DNA of 64,000 nt from Paracoccus alkenifer (GCF_900108405.1 NZ_FNXG01000004.1:62001-126000); one strand, 5' to 3'; shown: positions 37,823-45,214, counted from the stretch's first letter. The notes: generated from the sequence alone by a model not told the origin. Numbers and translations are program-made.

Positions 37823-38113
37823 GTGAGCGTGAGCCTGGGGCCGATTGCCTCTCGGATCATGGACGCGATAGAGGCCGAGGAACCGGGCTTCCGGGGTGGA
37901 TGGATCAACCGAAACCTTGCTCGCGACAAGCTGAAACGGGAAACAACCTCGCAGCAGCTTCGCAAGATCATCACCGAGGAACTAGGGGCGCATTATGTCG
38001 GTCGGCACCCGACAAAAATCTTCCAAGAAGGCAGCATTGCGCCTGAACTGTTCCGCATCGGTGAGCGGCGGTCGATGCAGCACTATGCAGCCGATCAGGG
38101 TTACATGGGCTAG
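37823..38113 (+). CDS. hypothetical element protein
   Basis: This is a 96-residue protein from GTG 37823, eight bases after the end of repeat block 1, with CGAGG upstream. It reads as a real soluble protein with mixed composition: an acidic helix (IASRIMDAIEAEEPGF), a Lys/Arg segment (RDKLKRETTSQQLRKIIT), and an aromatic tail. It ends just before a strong terminator at 38138. No family is recognised. Its place between two repeat blocks and next to the presumed origin suggests a replication or copy-control role. That is only a guess from position. Confidence 0.6.
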   Translation: MSVSLGPIASRIMDAIEAEEPGFRGGWINRNLARDKLKRETTSQQLRKIITEELGAHYVGRHPTKIFQEGSIAPELFRIGERRSMQHYAADQGYMG

Positions 38114-38137
38114 AATCTTGAAAATTTCGACGAAAGG

Positions 38138-38162
38138 ACGGGCCACGCTGGCCCGTTTTTTA
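38138..38162 (+). terminator. rho-independent terminator after the 96-residue gene
   Basis: ACGGGCC-ACGCT-GGCCCGT is a perfect seven-base stem followed by a T run (TTTTTTA). Confidence 0.92.
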
Positions 38163-38174
38163 TTTTCAAAACTA

Positions 38175-38247
38175 GGTTCTGGTTTTCTGGATTTTTCTGG
38201 TTTGTTAAGTCGTTGATTGTAGTGAAAAAATCCAGAAAACCAGAACC
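38175..38247. repeat. perfect 22-bp inverted repeat with 29-base spacer
   Basis: The left arm 38175-38196 (GGTTCTGGTTTTCTGGATTT plus TT) is the exact reverse complement of 38226-38247. The spacer is 29 bases. The arms hold repeated TCTGG units. It lies between a terminator and repeat block 2, with no gene over it. A transcribed structured RNA, a replication structure or a protein-binding site are all possible. Confidence 0.8.
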
Positions 38248-38274
38248 GATCCGTGTTGAAAAATTCTAGAAAAT

Positions 38275-38560
38275 TTCCACCGTCCTGATGATCGGCACGA
38301 CCAGAACCGAGGCGCCAGCCGGCCAGCGTCCCCACGAACTGCCCGAGGCGGAAGGACGGCAACCCGCGCCGAACACGACCCGATGCAGCCCGATCCGCCC
38401 GGACGCCACCAGAGAACCCCGCCAAGGCTGCACACGTCCCGCCCGGCAGTCCGAAGCATCCCGGCACCGTCCCGACGATCAGCACCAGCCGGTCAGCGCC
38501 GCCACACGGCCCGCACAGCGCGCGGGACGGGCAACCCGCGCCATCCGACACCCGAGGCAC
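38275..38560. repeat. GC-rich mosaic repeat block 2
   Basis: This is a second, rearranged copy of the modules in block 1. The order of shared modules is kept, but the sequence between them differs. This block adds two copies of a GACGG-GCAACCCGCGCC unit (about 38354 and 38525). From here to 38790 I see no gene, only continuing GC-rich DNA and then an AT-richer promoter region. Confidence 0.6.
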
Positions 38561-38790
38561 CCGAACAGCCGAGATGCCGCCAGCGGCCCGCACAGGGCGC
38601 GCAGGGATGTGAAGACGGGCGGCTTGCTGGTCGCGCACCCCACACGGACCCCCATCGCTTTTGCGAGGTTTTCAGTCGGTTCGTTGTCGTGATTTAGCGC
38701 GCAGCGGACAGATGATCCGTTGCGCCAATTTTCAGATATGCGTGAAAAACATGGAATAGATTCGGGCGAGAGGCTTCCCGCGCGGCCCCT

Positions 38791-38853
38791 GTAGCCAAGG
38801 CGTAGCCATGTGGTCGGATTTTGACCCCTTTTCTTCGGTATGGAGCGCCTAGC
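38791..38853 (+). promoter_or_regulatory. repeated regulatory cassette upstream of the 38915 gene
   Basis: GTAGCCA-AGGC-GTAGCCA (38791-38808) is followed by CGGATTTTGACCCCTTTTC and GCCTAGC, matching 34405-34467 at most positions. It ends about 60 bases before the next gene, so it is probably the control region of the right-hand operon. Confidence 0.62.
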
Positions 38854-38914
38854 AGGGCGGCGTCGGGCGCGAGTATCGTAAAGGCAGTTGAACCCCCGGA
38901 TAAAGGAAAGCCCC

Positions 38915-39703
38915 ATGCCAGAAGACATTCAGCCCGCCCCCGATGATCGAATTCATTTCCGCCTGTCCAGTATCGACAGGGGGACGGTTGCCACCGTGAA
39001 CGTTGGTTCGCGCAGCGCATCGTTTCTCGCAGGCACGGCGCTTTCGCAGCATCCGAAATTCGGGCCGATCATCAAACCGCTTGACGGAATCGTTGCGGCC
39101 TCGCTCGAACGCTTGGCAGCGCGCAATCTGGACGGCTATACCGGCCCGGCTCTTGAACGCGAGGTTTCTACGGAACTGGCCCGAATCCGGCCCGCGCTGC
39201 TGGCTGCAATCGCAGGCGTTCGTGAAATCCGCAGCAACCACCAACTGCGGAAAGCCCGGACGTTGGATTTCAACCGAGAGGTCAACGCATCGCTGCGCAG
39301 CGACCTGCGGCGGTTCTGGGCCGGTCATGATTCCCCGCAACGGCTGAAACTGGCTATCGACGGCGACTGGCTGCTGCTTTCGGCACTGATTGAATCAGGA
39401 CAGGATTTCAGCGGATTGTCGAATGAACTGTGGAATCAGGTCGAGACGCGATTCATGATCCTGAATCATGTGAAAATTGCCGGTCTCGATTCTTCGCATG
39501 TCATTCCTTCGACCACAGAATACTTGACCGGCGCGGGCACCGACCACGCCGCAGCATTCAAGACCGCCGAACAGGCAGTCCGGGCATGGGAGGTCGAATC
39601 CGATCTTCTGGACCTGGCCGAAGATTATTTTCAGGCGTTGGTTCGAGCCTTGATGCTGGTCAGTAACAAGAGCGCAACGGAGATTGCCGGGCTGCCGGTG
39701 TGA
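38915..39703 (+). CDS. hypothetical element protein
   Basis: This is a 262-residue soluble protein that is mostly helical by composition, with no signal peptide, membrane segment or known motif. The N-terminal 80 residues include DRIHFRLSSIDRG and a Ser/Ala-rich stretch. The C-terminal 70 residues carry an acidic helix (AWEVESDLLDLAEDYFQ). It is the first gene after the repeated heptamer cassette, so it is probably made when the element is induced. AAAGGAAA precedes ATG 38915; a TTG at 38888 is less likely. No function can be given. Confidence 0.75.
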   Translation: MPEDIQPAPDDRIHFRLSSIDRGTVATVNVGSRSASFLAGTALSQHPKFGPIIKPLDGIVAASLERLAARNLDGYTGPALEREVSTELARIRPALLAAIAGVREIRSNHQLRKARTLDFNREVNASLRSDLRRFWAGHDSPQRLKLAIDGDWLLLSALIESGQDFSGLSNELWNQVETRFMILNHVKIAGLDSSHVIPSTTEYLTGAGTDHAAAFKTAEQAVRAWEVESDLLDLAEDYFQALVRALMLVSNKSATEIAGLPV

Positions 39704-39762
39704 TCGAAAATCTGGACGGGGTTTTGCAGCCCCGTCCTAACCGTGATGAAAGGTAAACACCG

Positions 39763-39954
39763 ATGCGCGCCGTGCTGTCTGCGAAACCATATCTCACGAT
39801 GAAGGAAATCCGTGCTGCGTTTGGTTATAGCCCGCAATATCGCGTGTGGTTGTCCAATGAGAAAGGATTTCCAAAACCGAAAGCCCGTCTCTATGACACT
39901 GCAAGCGTGGTTGCATGGGCAAGGCGCCACGGGTGGACCGTGGAGGTAGTATGA
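39763..39954 (+). CDS. second AlpA-like small DNA-binding protein
   Basis: This is a 63-residue protein with the winged-helix pattern of AlpA/excisionase proteins: PYLTMKEIRAAFGYSP, then KGFPKPKARLYDTASVVAWA. It differs from the first AlpA-like protein at 34534 and so is not a recent copy. It leads a run of five genes joined by four-base overlaps. It may control that operon or act as the excision factor while the other acts as activator. Confidence 0.78.
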   Translation: MRAVLSAKPYLTMKEIRAAFGYSPQYRVWLSNEKGFPKPKARLYDTASVVAWARRHGWTVEVV

Positions 39955-40388
39955 AGATGAACGATAAAGCCGAAAATAACCTAACAGATTCGGTGGCTTA
40001 CAATAACCCGAAGACGGGCCGATTTCAGCCGGGAAATCCCGGGAAACCTCGCGGCGCAAGAACAAAATTTTCACAAGCCACATTGCAAGAAATCGTTTCA
40101 ATGAAGGATGATGCGGTTGCGGTTCTAAGAAATCGAATCGCTGCCGGGGATGGCGATGCAGCCCGTTGGGTGCTGGAACGGATCGTAGGAAAAAGCGCCC
40201 GATTTGTTGAATTATCGGGCGTCACGCCCGAGGCAATCGGACAGGATTTGCAGGATGGTGCCCTAACCGTGGATGAGGCGAAGGACGTGGCCTTGGCTGT
40301 TTCTCGGTTGGCCGGAATCGAACGGATAGCACAACTCGAAGAGCGGCTGGACGAATTGACCCGGCTGCTCAAGGGAACGTCGCTTTGA
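39951..40388 (+). CDS. DUF5681-like protein
   Basis: This is a 145-residue protein. The N-terminus has the pattern NPKTGRFQPGNPGKPRGAR, which I recall from DUF5681 proteins found beside phage packaging and terminase genes. A helical region (KDDAVAVLRNRIAAGDGDAA) and a C-terminal coiled-coil (IAQLEERLDELTRLL) follow. Its ATG overlaps the previous stop (ATGA). A link to DNA packaging is suggested by the family's usual neighbours only; no large terminase is present here. Confidence 0.75.
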   Translation: MKMNDKAENNLTDSVAYNNPKTGRFQPGNPGKPRGARTKFSQATLQEIVSMKDDAVAVLRNRIAAGDGDAARWVLERIVGKSARFVELSGVTPEAIGQDLQDGALTVDEAKDVALAVSRLAGIERIAQLEERLDELTRLLKGTSL

Positions 40389-40723
40389 CACTGGCGCGCA
40401 AGATTCGGTATGTTTCGAAAATTACACAGCGCGTCAGAGAAATTATGCCGAAGAATGGGGACAGACTTGCTGGCCTGTCACCGAAGGTGCGCGCCCTCTG
40501 TGAGAATTATATTAGAACCGCATCGCCCGAGCGGAAATACCATGACCTGGTGAACGATTGCTATCCGCTACCGGGTTTGCCTCGGGAACCCTTGAAAATA
40601 GATTCCAAGAATGACCTGTTAACGGTCATGCAGGACGCCTATCGCGTCGAAATTGAATCCGGCAGAAAGCAGATGGAACTTCGCCAGTTATTCGAGAGGC
40701 TACGGGAAGGGGTTGCGAAATGA
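40385..40723 (+). CDS. hypothetical element protein
   Basis: This is a basic protein of up to 112 residues from TTG 40385, which overlaps the previous stop as TTGA. It includes LSPKVRALCENYIRTASPERKYHDLV and ends in a charged helix (ESGRKQMELRQLFERLREGV). ATG 40445 would give a 92-residue form. There is no known family. The composition suits a nucleic-acid or protein-bridging role, but nothing in the sequence fixes it. Confidence 0.6.
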   Translation: MTLARKIRYVSKITQRVREIMPKNGDRLAGLSPKVRALCENYIRTASPERKYHDLVNDCYPLPGLPREPLKIDSKNDLLTVMQDAYRVEIESGRKQMELRQLFERLREGVAK

Positions 40724-41223
40724 TTGTCAGCCGGTTTGTGTTTATGCCACTAAAAGCCTTGATCGACCTAGAAGCGCGAACTGTTGAGACGTGCAATTCC
40801 ATTGCCACAGGTCGTGCGATTCTTGATGATGAGTGGCACGGCATTCCGAGGGTGGATTTCATCGCAGCCGATGAATGGCAGGTCGGCCCTGCGTTTATCA
40901 CTCGCGAACAGCATCCCCGGAAGCGTGGCGTGGCGTTCGTCCTGCATGTCGGGCCGCGCGACCTTTACACGGTCACGGCTGCGATTGCGGAAGTTTACCT
41001 AATGCGCGATGGCAAGCTGCCGTCCTGCATGACCGTGATGAAACCGTTTTACGGCAATCCTGATTCAGCCTTGAGAACCATGATTGCAACCGCCTGCGGC
41101 CTGCGCATCGACCCGGCAATCACCGCCTTCGCCAAGCGCGCCTATGCCGCAGACCCGGCGCGCTGGGACGGTATTCGCGCAGCCGCAGCCCGTCACCGGA
41201 TCGGGCATGGAAGGATTCATTGA
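40720..41223 (+). CDS. hypothetical element protein
   Basis: This is a 167-residue soluble protein that overlaps the previous stop by ATGA. It has a compact alpha/beta look (VSRFVFMPLKALIDLEARTVETC, then FITREQHPRKRGVAFVLHVGPRDLY). The C-terminal third is helical and Ala/Arg-rich. I see no catalytic motif that I can name. It belongs to the coupled operon 39763-41510 and is probably needed together with its neighbours. Confidence 0.65.
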   Translation: MIVSRFVFMPLKALIDLEARTVETCNSIATGRAILDDEWHGIPRVDFIAADEWQVGPAFITREQHPRKRGVAFVLHVGPRDLYTVTAAIAEVYLMRDGKLPSCMTVMKPFYGNPDSALRTMIATACGLRIDPAITAFAKRAYAADPARWDGIRAAAARHRIGHGRIH

Positions 41224-41510
41224 GCGCGCCGCCCCGTCTCGATCATATAGACGCCCGCGCTTGCCGTGACCTTTGGCTGGCCGTGTTGTCCACCATGCTC
41301 CTCGATCTACAGGGAAAGCCCGGACCTGCGCAGCGGGCCGCAGCGGCTTGGTTTGACCGTGGCCCGGATATGCTGATGGTCGCGGCGCTGGCTGGCCTGG
41401 ACGGGCATCTTATCCGCGAACGCCACCGGGCCGGGAAGCTGGAGGTTCTGGACCCCTATGCCCGCAGCGGCAGGCGGTCGGGCAGTCCCTCGAAGCGCGC
41501 TGCGGCTTAA
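41220..41510 (+). CDS. hypothetical element protein, last gene of the coupled operon
   Basis: This is a 96-residue protein from TTG 41220 (TTGA overlap with the previous stop). It is helical, with ARACRDLWLAVLSTMLLDL and a basic Ser/Arg tail (RSGRRSGSPSKRAAA). It ends three bases into the convergent brnA gene. No family is recognised. Confidence 0.6.
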   Translation: MSAPPRLDHIDARACRDLWLAVLSTMLLDLQGKPGPAQRAAAAWFDRGPDMLMVAALAGLDGHLIRERHRAGKLEVLDPYARSGRRSGSPSKRAAA

Positions 41511-41794
41511 ATCTTCGCTTCTCGCAGCGCCGCGTTCATGCGCGACTGCCAGCCCGGCCCGGTCGCCTTAAAGCGTTCCAGAACGTCAGGATCGAGCCGC
41601 AGCGAGACGGCCACCTTCGGATTCTTCGCACGGGGACGCCCGCCCATATTCCGCCGCATCGCGTCTGCGAGGGCGGGGAATGCTTCGGTGAAGGGACGTG
41701 CCTGCGCAAGTTGTTCGTCGGTGGCTTCGGGCGCGTCCGGGTCGCTGGCGATCATCCGTTGAATCTGTTCTTCGGTCGGGTGTTTCTTGCTCAT
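41507..41794 (-). CDS. brnA: BrnA-type antitoxin
   Basis: This is a 95-residue antitoxin of the BrnTA family. The N-terminal half binds toxin (PTEEQIQRMIASDPDAPEAT). The C-terminal half is a ribbon-helix-helix-like DNA-binding part, NPKVAVSLRLDPDVLERFKATG and GWQSRMNAALREA. It normally neutralises BrnT and represses the shared promoter. Its ATG overlaps the brnT stop by four bases, the standard toxin-first order. Confidence 0.92.
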   Translation of the reverse strand: MSKKHPTEEQIQRMIASDPDAPEATDEQLAQARPFTEAFPALADAMRRNMGGRPRAKNPKVAVSLRLDPDVLERFKATGPGWQSRMNAALREAKI

Positions 41795-42033
41795 AACAGA
41801 CCCCTTTCCTTCTGGCTGGCCGGGCGCATCGAAATGACCGATACACCTTCGGTTCCAAGCAGGGCGAACACGACTGCGACGGTTCCATCTGCCAGCCGTC
41901 CAATCGCCATGTGCCGCCCGTTCTTCGCGGGGACGACAAGCGCGGCCAGAAAGAACGCTTCATCCAGATCGGCAAAATCCAAGCCGTGCTTGGCAAGGTT
42001 GCTCTGGCGCTTCGGTTCATCCCACACGATCAT
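41791..42033 (-). CDS. brnT: BrnT-type ribonuclease toxin
   Basis: This is an 80-residue RelE-like RNase toxin. Family marks are WDEPKRQSNLAKHGLDFADLDEAF and the C-terminal ISMRPASQKER, where the Arg and Lys act on RNA. It lies at the right end of the element next to the att site, where such modules often help keep an island in the genome. No Shine-Dalgarno sequence precedes the ATG, and the predicted start of transcription lies only a few bases upstream. Confidence 0.92.
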   Translation of the reverse strand: MIVWDEPKRQSNLAKHGLDFADLDEAFFLAALVVPAKNGRHMAIGRLADGTVAVVFALLGTEGVSVISMRPASQKERGLL

Positions 42034-42042
42034 AGGTTATTG

Positions 42043-42070
42043 TATATACGAAAACCTTGCCGAGTTTCAA
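42043..42070 (-). promoter_or_regulatory. brnTA promoter
   Basis: On the minus strand TTGAAA (42065-42070), 16 bases, then TATATA (42043-42048) resembles a sigma-70 promoter. The -10 box ends ten bases before the brnT ATG, so the mRNA would be nearly leaderless. BrnA usually binds here. Confidence 0.7.
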
Positions 42071-42152
42071 GGGCGCTTGCACCCTGCCGCGCCTTGGCCA
42101 CAGGAAGCAGGCACTCGGGCGACCCGAACCAACCCTCATGACGCCGCGTAGT

Positions 42153-42183
42153 TTTTAACCAGCGTGGCTACAAGATGGCTACA
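42153..42183 (-). promoter_or_regulatory. right-end paired heptamer site
   Basis: On the minus strand GTAGCCA (42165-42171) lies next to a copy with one inserted base (42176-42183). Positions 42153-42180 match 32066-32093 near the left end with two differences. It lies about 50 bases inside the att core, as expected for an arm-type site. Confidence 0.6.
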
Positions 42184-42233
42184 TCATGCGAACAGCCAAA
42201 GGGGAAGTTTCATCTAACTGCCTGAAAAGGCTT

Positions 42234-42306
42234 GGAGGCGGGTACCGGAATCGAACCGGTCTTCACGGATTTGCAATCCGCTGCGTAACCTCTCCGCCAA
42301 CCCGCC
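42234..42306 (-). tRNA. tRNA-Cys (GCA)
   Basis: On the minus strand a full cloverleaf is visible. The acceptor GGCGGGT pairs with ACCCGCC, the anticodon loop is TTGCAAA with anticodon GCA, and the T loop contains GGTTCGATTCC. Discriminator T and an encoded CCA follow. The 5' part is host DNA, and the 3' 51 bases are the element-borne copy that restores the gene. The anticodon stem ends in a G-U pair, which E. coli tRNA-Cys also has, so the tRNA should work. Confidence 0.95.
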
Positions 42307-42403
42307 GCCTTGAGGTCAGGGACAGATAAGCGAAACCACGCCCCCCTGCAAGTCGTTCCGCAGCTTCGGCGGCGCCGACGGCAGCGGGCGCGGCGGGTCG
42401 TGC

Positions 42404-42424
42404 CCGGCCCGACCCTCGGGCCGG
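42404..42424 (-). terminator. possible hairpin downstream of argG
   Basis: CCGGCCCGA-CCC-TCGGGCCGG is a perfect nine-base stem about 55 bases after the argG stop. There is no T run, so termination is uncertain. Confidence 0.4.
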
Positions 42425-42477
42425 GGCGGAATATATCGGCGCGGGCCCGGCGCAGGGTCGGGCCGCGCCGCGTTGGT

Positions 42478-43704
42478 TTACTTTACGCGGGCGTTGCGGT
42501 TGCCGATCAGCTTCAGCCGCAGCGCATTCAGGCGGATGAACCCGGCCGCGTCCTTCTGGTCGTAAGCGCCGGCGTCGTCCTCGAAGGTCACATGCGCCTC
42601 GGAATACAGGCTCATCTCGGACCAGCGCCCGACGCAGCTGACCGAACCCTTGTAGAGCTTGAGCCGCACCGTGCCCGAGACATATTCCTGCGACTTGTCG
42701 ATCAGCGCCTGCAACATCTCGCGTTCCGGGCTGAACCAGAAGCCGTTGTAGATCAGCTCGGCATAGCGCGGCATCAGGCTGTCCTTGAGATGCCCCGAGC
42801 CGGAATCGAGGGTGATCTGCTCGATGCCGCGATGCGCCTCGAGCAGGATTGTGCCGCCGGGGGTTTCGTAGATGCCGCGCGACTTCATGCCGACAAAGCG
42901 GTTTTCCACGAAATCCAGCCGCCCGATGCCGTGCTTGCGGCCGTATTCGTTCAGCGCGGTCAGGATCGTGGCCGGCGACATCGGCTGGCCGTTGATCGCG
43001 ACGGCATCGCCGCGCTCAAAGCTGACCTCGATATGTTCGGGGGTGTCGGGCGCATCCTCGGGATTCACGGTGCGCTGATAGACGTATTCGGGCGCTTCCT
43101 CGGCGGGATTTTCCAGCGCCTTGCCCTCGGACGAGGTGTGCAGCAGGTTCGCGTCAACGCTGAACGGAGCCTCGCCGCGCTTGTCCTTGGCGATCGGAAT
43201 CTGGTTCTGCTCGGCAAATTCGATCAGCCGCGTGCGCGAGGTCAGATCCCATTCCCGCCAGGGCGCGATCACCTTGATCGAGGGGTCCAGCGCATAGGCC
43301 GACAGCTCGAACCGGACCTGGTCGTTGCCCTTGCCGGTCGCGCCGTGGGCCACGGCATCGGCGCCATGCGCCTGCGCCAGCTCCACCAGCCGCTTGGAAA
43401 TCAGCGGCCGCGCGATCGAGGTGCCCAGCAGATACTGCCCCTCATACAGCGCATTGGCGCGGAACATCGGGAACACATAGTCGCGCACGAATTCTTCGCG
43501 CAGATCCTCGATATGGATGTTCTCGGCCGGGATCCCCAGCATTTCGGCCTTGGCGCGCGCGGGCTCCAGCTCTTCGCCCTGGCCCAGATCGGCGGTAAAG
43601 GTGATCACCTCGCAGCCGTATTCGGTCTGCAACCACTTCAGGATGATCGAGGTATCCAGCCCACCCGAATAGGCAAGAACCACTTTTTTCGGCGCTTCGG
43701 TCAT
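42478..43704 (-). CDS. argG: argininosuccinate synthase
   Basis: This 408-residue enzyme joins citrulline and aspartate with ATP to make argininosuccinate in arginine synthesis. The PP-loop [10 protein letters not shown] is at residues 10-19. Family segments [14 protein letters not shown] and [13 protein letters not shown] follow. The length is full. It is a single gene between the tRNA-Cys/element and the divergent ilvA. argB lies 4 kb away on the same strand but in a separate unit. Confidence 0.98.
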   Translation of the reverse strand: MTEAPKKVVLAYSGGLDTSIILKWLQTEYGCEVITFTADLGQGEELEPARAKAEMLGIPAENIHIEDLREEFVRDYVFPMFRANALYEGQYLLGTSIARPLISKRLVELAQAHGADAVAHGATGKGNDQVRFELSAYALDPSIKVIAPWREWDLTSRTRLIEFAEQNQIPIAKDKRGEAPFSVDANLLHTSSEGKALENPAEEAPEYVYQRTVNPEDAPDTPEHIEVSFERGDAVAINGQPMSPATILTALNEYGRKHGIGRLDFVENRFVGMKSRGIYETPGGTILLEAHRGIEQITLDSGSGHLKDSLMPRYAELIYNGFWFSPEREMLQALIDKSQEYVSGTVRLKLYKGSVSCVGRWSEMSLYSEAHVTFEDDAGAYDQKDAAGFIRLNALRLKLIGNRNARVK

Positions 43705-43824
43705 CAGCGGGCCCTTTCAGTCCAGATTTTCCCTGCGGATATGGGGTTTTTCAGGGTCCGGCAAGGGGAAGCCAAGCGTGTCGCGGCGCTGGCAATCCGG
43801 GACAGGCGGCCCTATTCCTGCCAC

Positions 43825-45072
43825 ATGAGCGAACCGAACACCCCTGTCCAACAGGCCAGTGCAGCGCTGCGCGCGCTGTTCGAGCCGACGCCGCTGCAAC
43901 GCAACGACTTTCTTTCCGCCCGTTACGGGGCCGAAATCTTTCTGAAACGCGAGGATCTGACGCCGGTGCGCAGCTACAAGCTGCGCGGCGCCTTCAACGC
44001 GATGCGCCGGGCGGGGGCGGCCCCGGGGGCGCATTTCGTCTGCGCCAGCGCAGGGAATCACGCGCAGGGCGTGGCCTTTGCCTGCCGCCATTTCGGGGCC
44101 GAGGGCACCATTTTCATGCCCGTGACGACCCCGCGGCAAAAGATCGACAAGACGAGGGTGTTCGGCGGCGGCGCGGTCGAGATCGTGCTGACCGGGGATT
44201 ATTTCGACCAGACCCTCAAGGCCGCGCAAGATTTCACTGCGGCGCATGGCGCAACCTTTCTGTCGCCGTTCGACAATGCTCATGTGATCGAGGGCCAGGC
44301 GACGGTCGCCGCCGAGATTCTTGAGCAGATCGAGGGTATCCCCGACATCATCGTGCTGCCGGTGGGCGGCGGCGGGCTGGCGGCCGGGGTGACCTCGCTG
44401 CTGCGGGCGTCGTATCCCGAGACGCGGTTTGTGTTCGTCGAACCCCGCGGCGGCGCCAGCCTGCGCGAGGCGCTTGGGGCCGGGCATCCCGTCAAGCTGC
44501 CGGCTGTCGACAACTTTGTGGACGGCGCCGCAGTGGCCCGAATCGGCGATCTCCCTTTCGAACAATTGTCACGTTTTTCGCCCAGCGACGTCATTGTCGC
44601 CCCCGAGGACCGGGTCTGTGCGACCATGATCGAGTTGCTCAACATCGAAGGCATCGTGCTTGAGCCGGCGGGCGCGCTGGCCGTCGATGCGCTGCGCGAC
44701 CTGGACGCCGAGGGCGGGCTTGAGGGCAAGCGGGTCGTGTGCATCTGCTCGGGCGGGAATTTCGACTTTGAGCGGCTGCCCGAGGTGCGCGAGCGGGCGC
44801 AGCGTTGGGCCGGGCTCAAGAAATACTTCATCCTGCGCCTGCCGCAGCGGCCGGGGGCGTTGCGCGAGTTCCTGAACCTGCTGGGCCCCGAGGACGACGT
44901 GGCGCGGTTCGAATATCTCAAGAAATCGGCGCGCAACTTTGGTTCGGTGCTGATCGGGATCGAGACCAGCAGCCCTGCCAATCTTGAGGCGCTGTCCGAA
45001 CGGCTGGCAGCGGCGGGATTCGACTGGCGCGACATCACCGGCGATCCGGTTCTGTCGGAATTCCTGATCTGA
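43825..45072 (+). CDS. ilvA: threonine ammonia-lyase (biosynthetic type, single ACT-like domain)
   Basis: This is a 415-residue PLP enzyme that deaminates threonine to 2-oxobutanoate for isoleucine. The PLP Lys is in VRSYKLRGAFNA (about residue 52). The phosphate loop is PVGGGGLAAG. A C-terminal regulatory domain of about 80 residues (KKYFILRLPQRPGALREFL) is ACT-like. It is the shorter form with one such domain, in contrast to the E. coli enzyme with two. It starts 120 bases from the divergent argG. Confidence 0.94.
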   Translation: MSEPNTPVQQASAALRALFEPTPLQRNDFLSARYGAEIFLKREDLTPVRSYKLRGAFNAMRRAGAAPGAHFVCASAGNHAQGVAFACRHFGAEGTIFMPVTTPRQKIDKTRVFGGGAVEIVLTGDYFDQTLKAAQDFTAAHGATFLSPFDNAHVIEGQATVAAEILEQIEGIPDIIVLPVGGGGLAAGVTSLLRASYPETRFVFVEPRGGASLREALGAGHPVKLPAVDNFVDGAAVARIGDLPFEQLSRFSPSDVIVAPEDRVCATMIELLNIEGIVLEPAGALAVDALRDLDAEGGLEGKRVVCICSGGNFDFERLPEVRERAQRWAGLKKYFILRLPQRPGALREFLNLLGPEDDVARFEYLKKSARNFGSVLIGIETSSPANLEALSERLAAAGFDWRDITGDPVLSEFLI

Positions 45073-45166
45073 TCCCACCCCGTGGACCAACCCCGCAATG
45101 CATGCGAATCATGGCGCGACTCCTATCCTTACCCATGGATAGCCATGTAATCGTTGATAAAATATA

Positions 45167-45189
45167 AACAGCCGCGTTAACCGGCTGTT
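45167..45189 (+). promoter_or_regulatory. inverted repeat upstream of the REC-PP2C gene
   Basis: AACAGCC (45167-45173) and GGCTGTT (45183-45189) form a seven-base stem around nine bases, 25 bases before the ATG at 45215. AT-rich DNA (GATAAAATATAAA) precedes it and could hold the promoter. It may be an operator or an mRNA hairpin. Confidence 0.4.
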
Positions 45190-45214
45190 CAGGATCGCAC
45201 GCTAATGTCGGCGC

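Larger units (their letters stand above)
31915..42284. mobile_element. 10.3-kb integrative element in tRNA-Cys (phage-satellite-like)
   Basis: The element is bounded by a 51-bp direct repeat of the 3' half of tRNA-Cys. It carries an integrase next to the left end, two small AlpA-type proteins, a primase-helicase, several unknown small genes and a BrnT/BrnA pair next to the right end. It is more AT-rich than its surroundings by eye, with many stretches near half G+C. I find no capsid, tail, portal, large terminase or conjugation genes. That content fits a P4-like or PICI-like satellite that replicates by itself and may borrow phage particles. Dependence on a helper phage is inferred. Confidence 0.9.

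Noticed and set aside
37496..38692. Open frames on both strands in the GC-rich repeat blocks, two of which start with the same MIGTT-TEAPAGQRPH
   Set aside because: Between blocks the shared AACCCCGCCAAGG module falls in a different frame, and no ribosome site is evident. The similarity is from DNA repeats.
37823..38693. A retron or diversity-generating element, suggested by repeats and the inverted repeat
   Set aside because: No reverse transcriptase gene is present in the element or the window.
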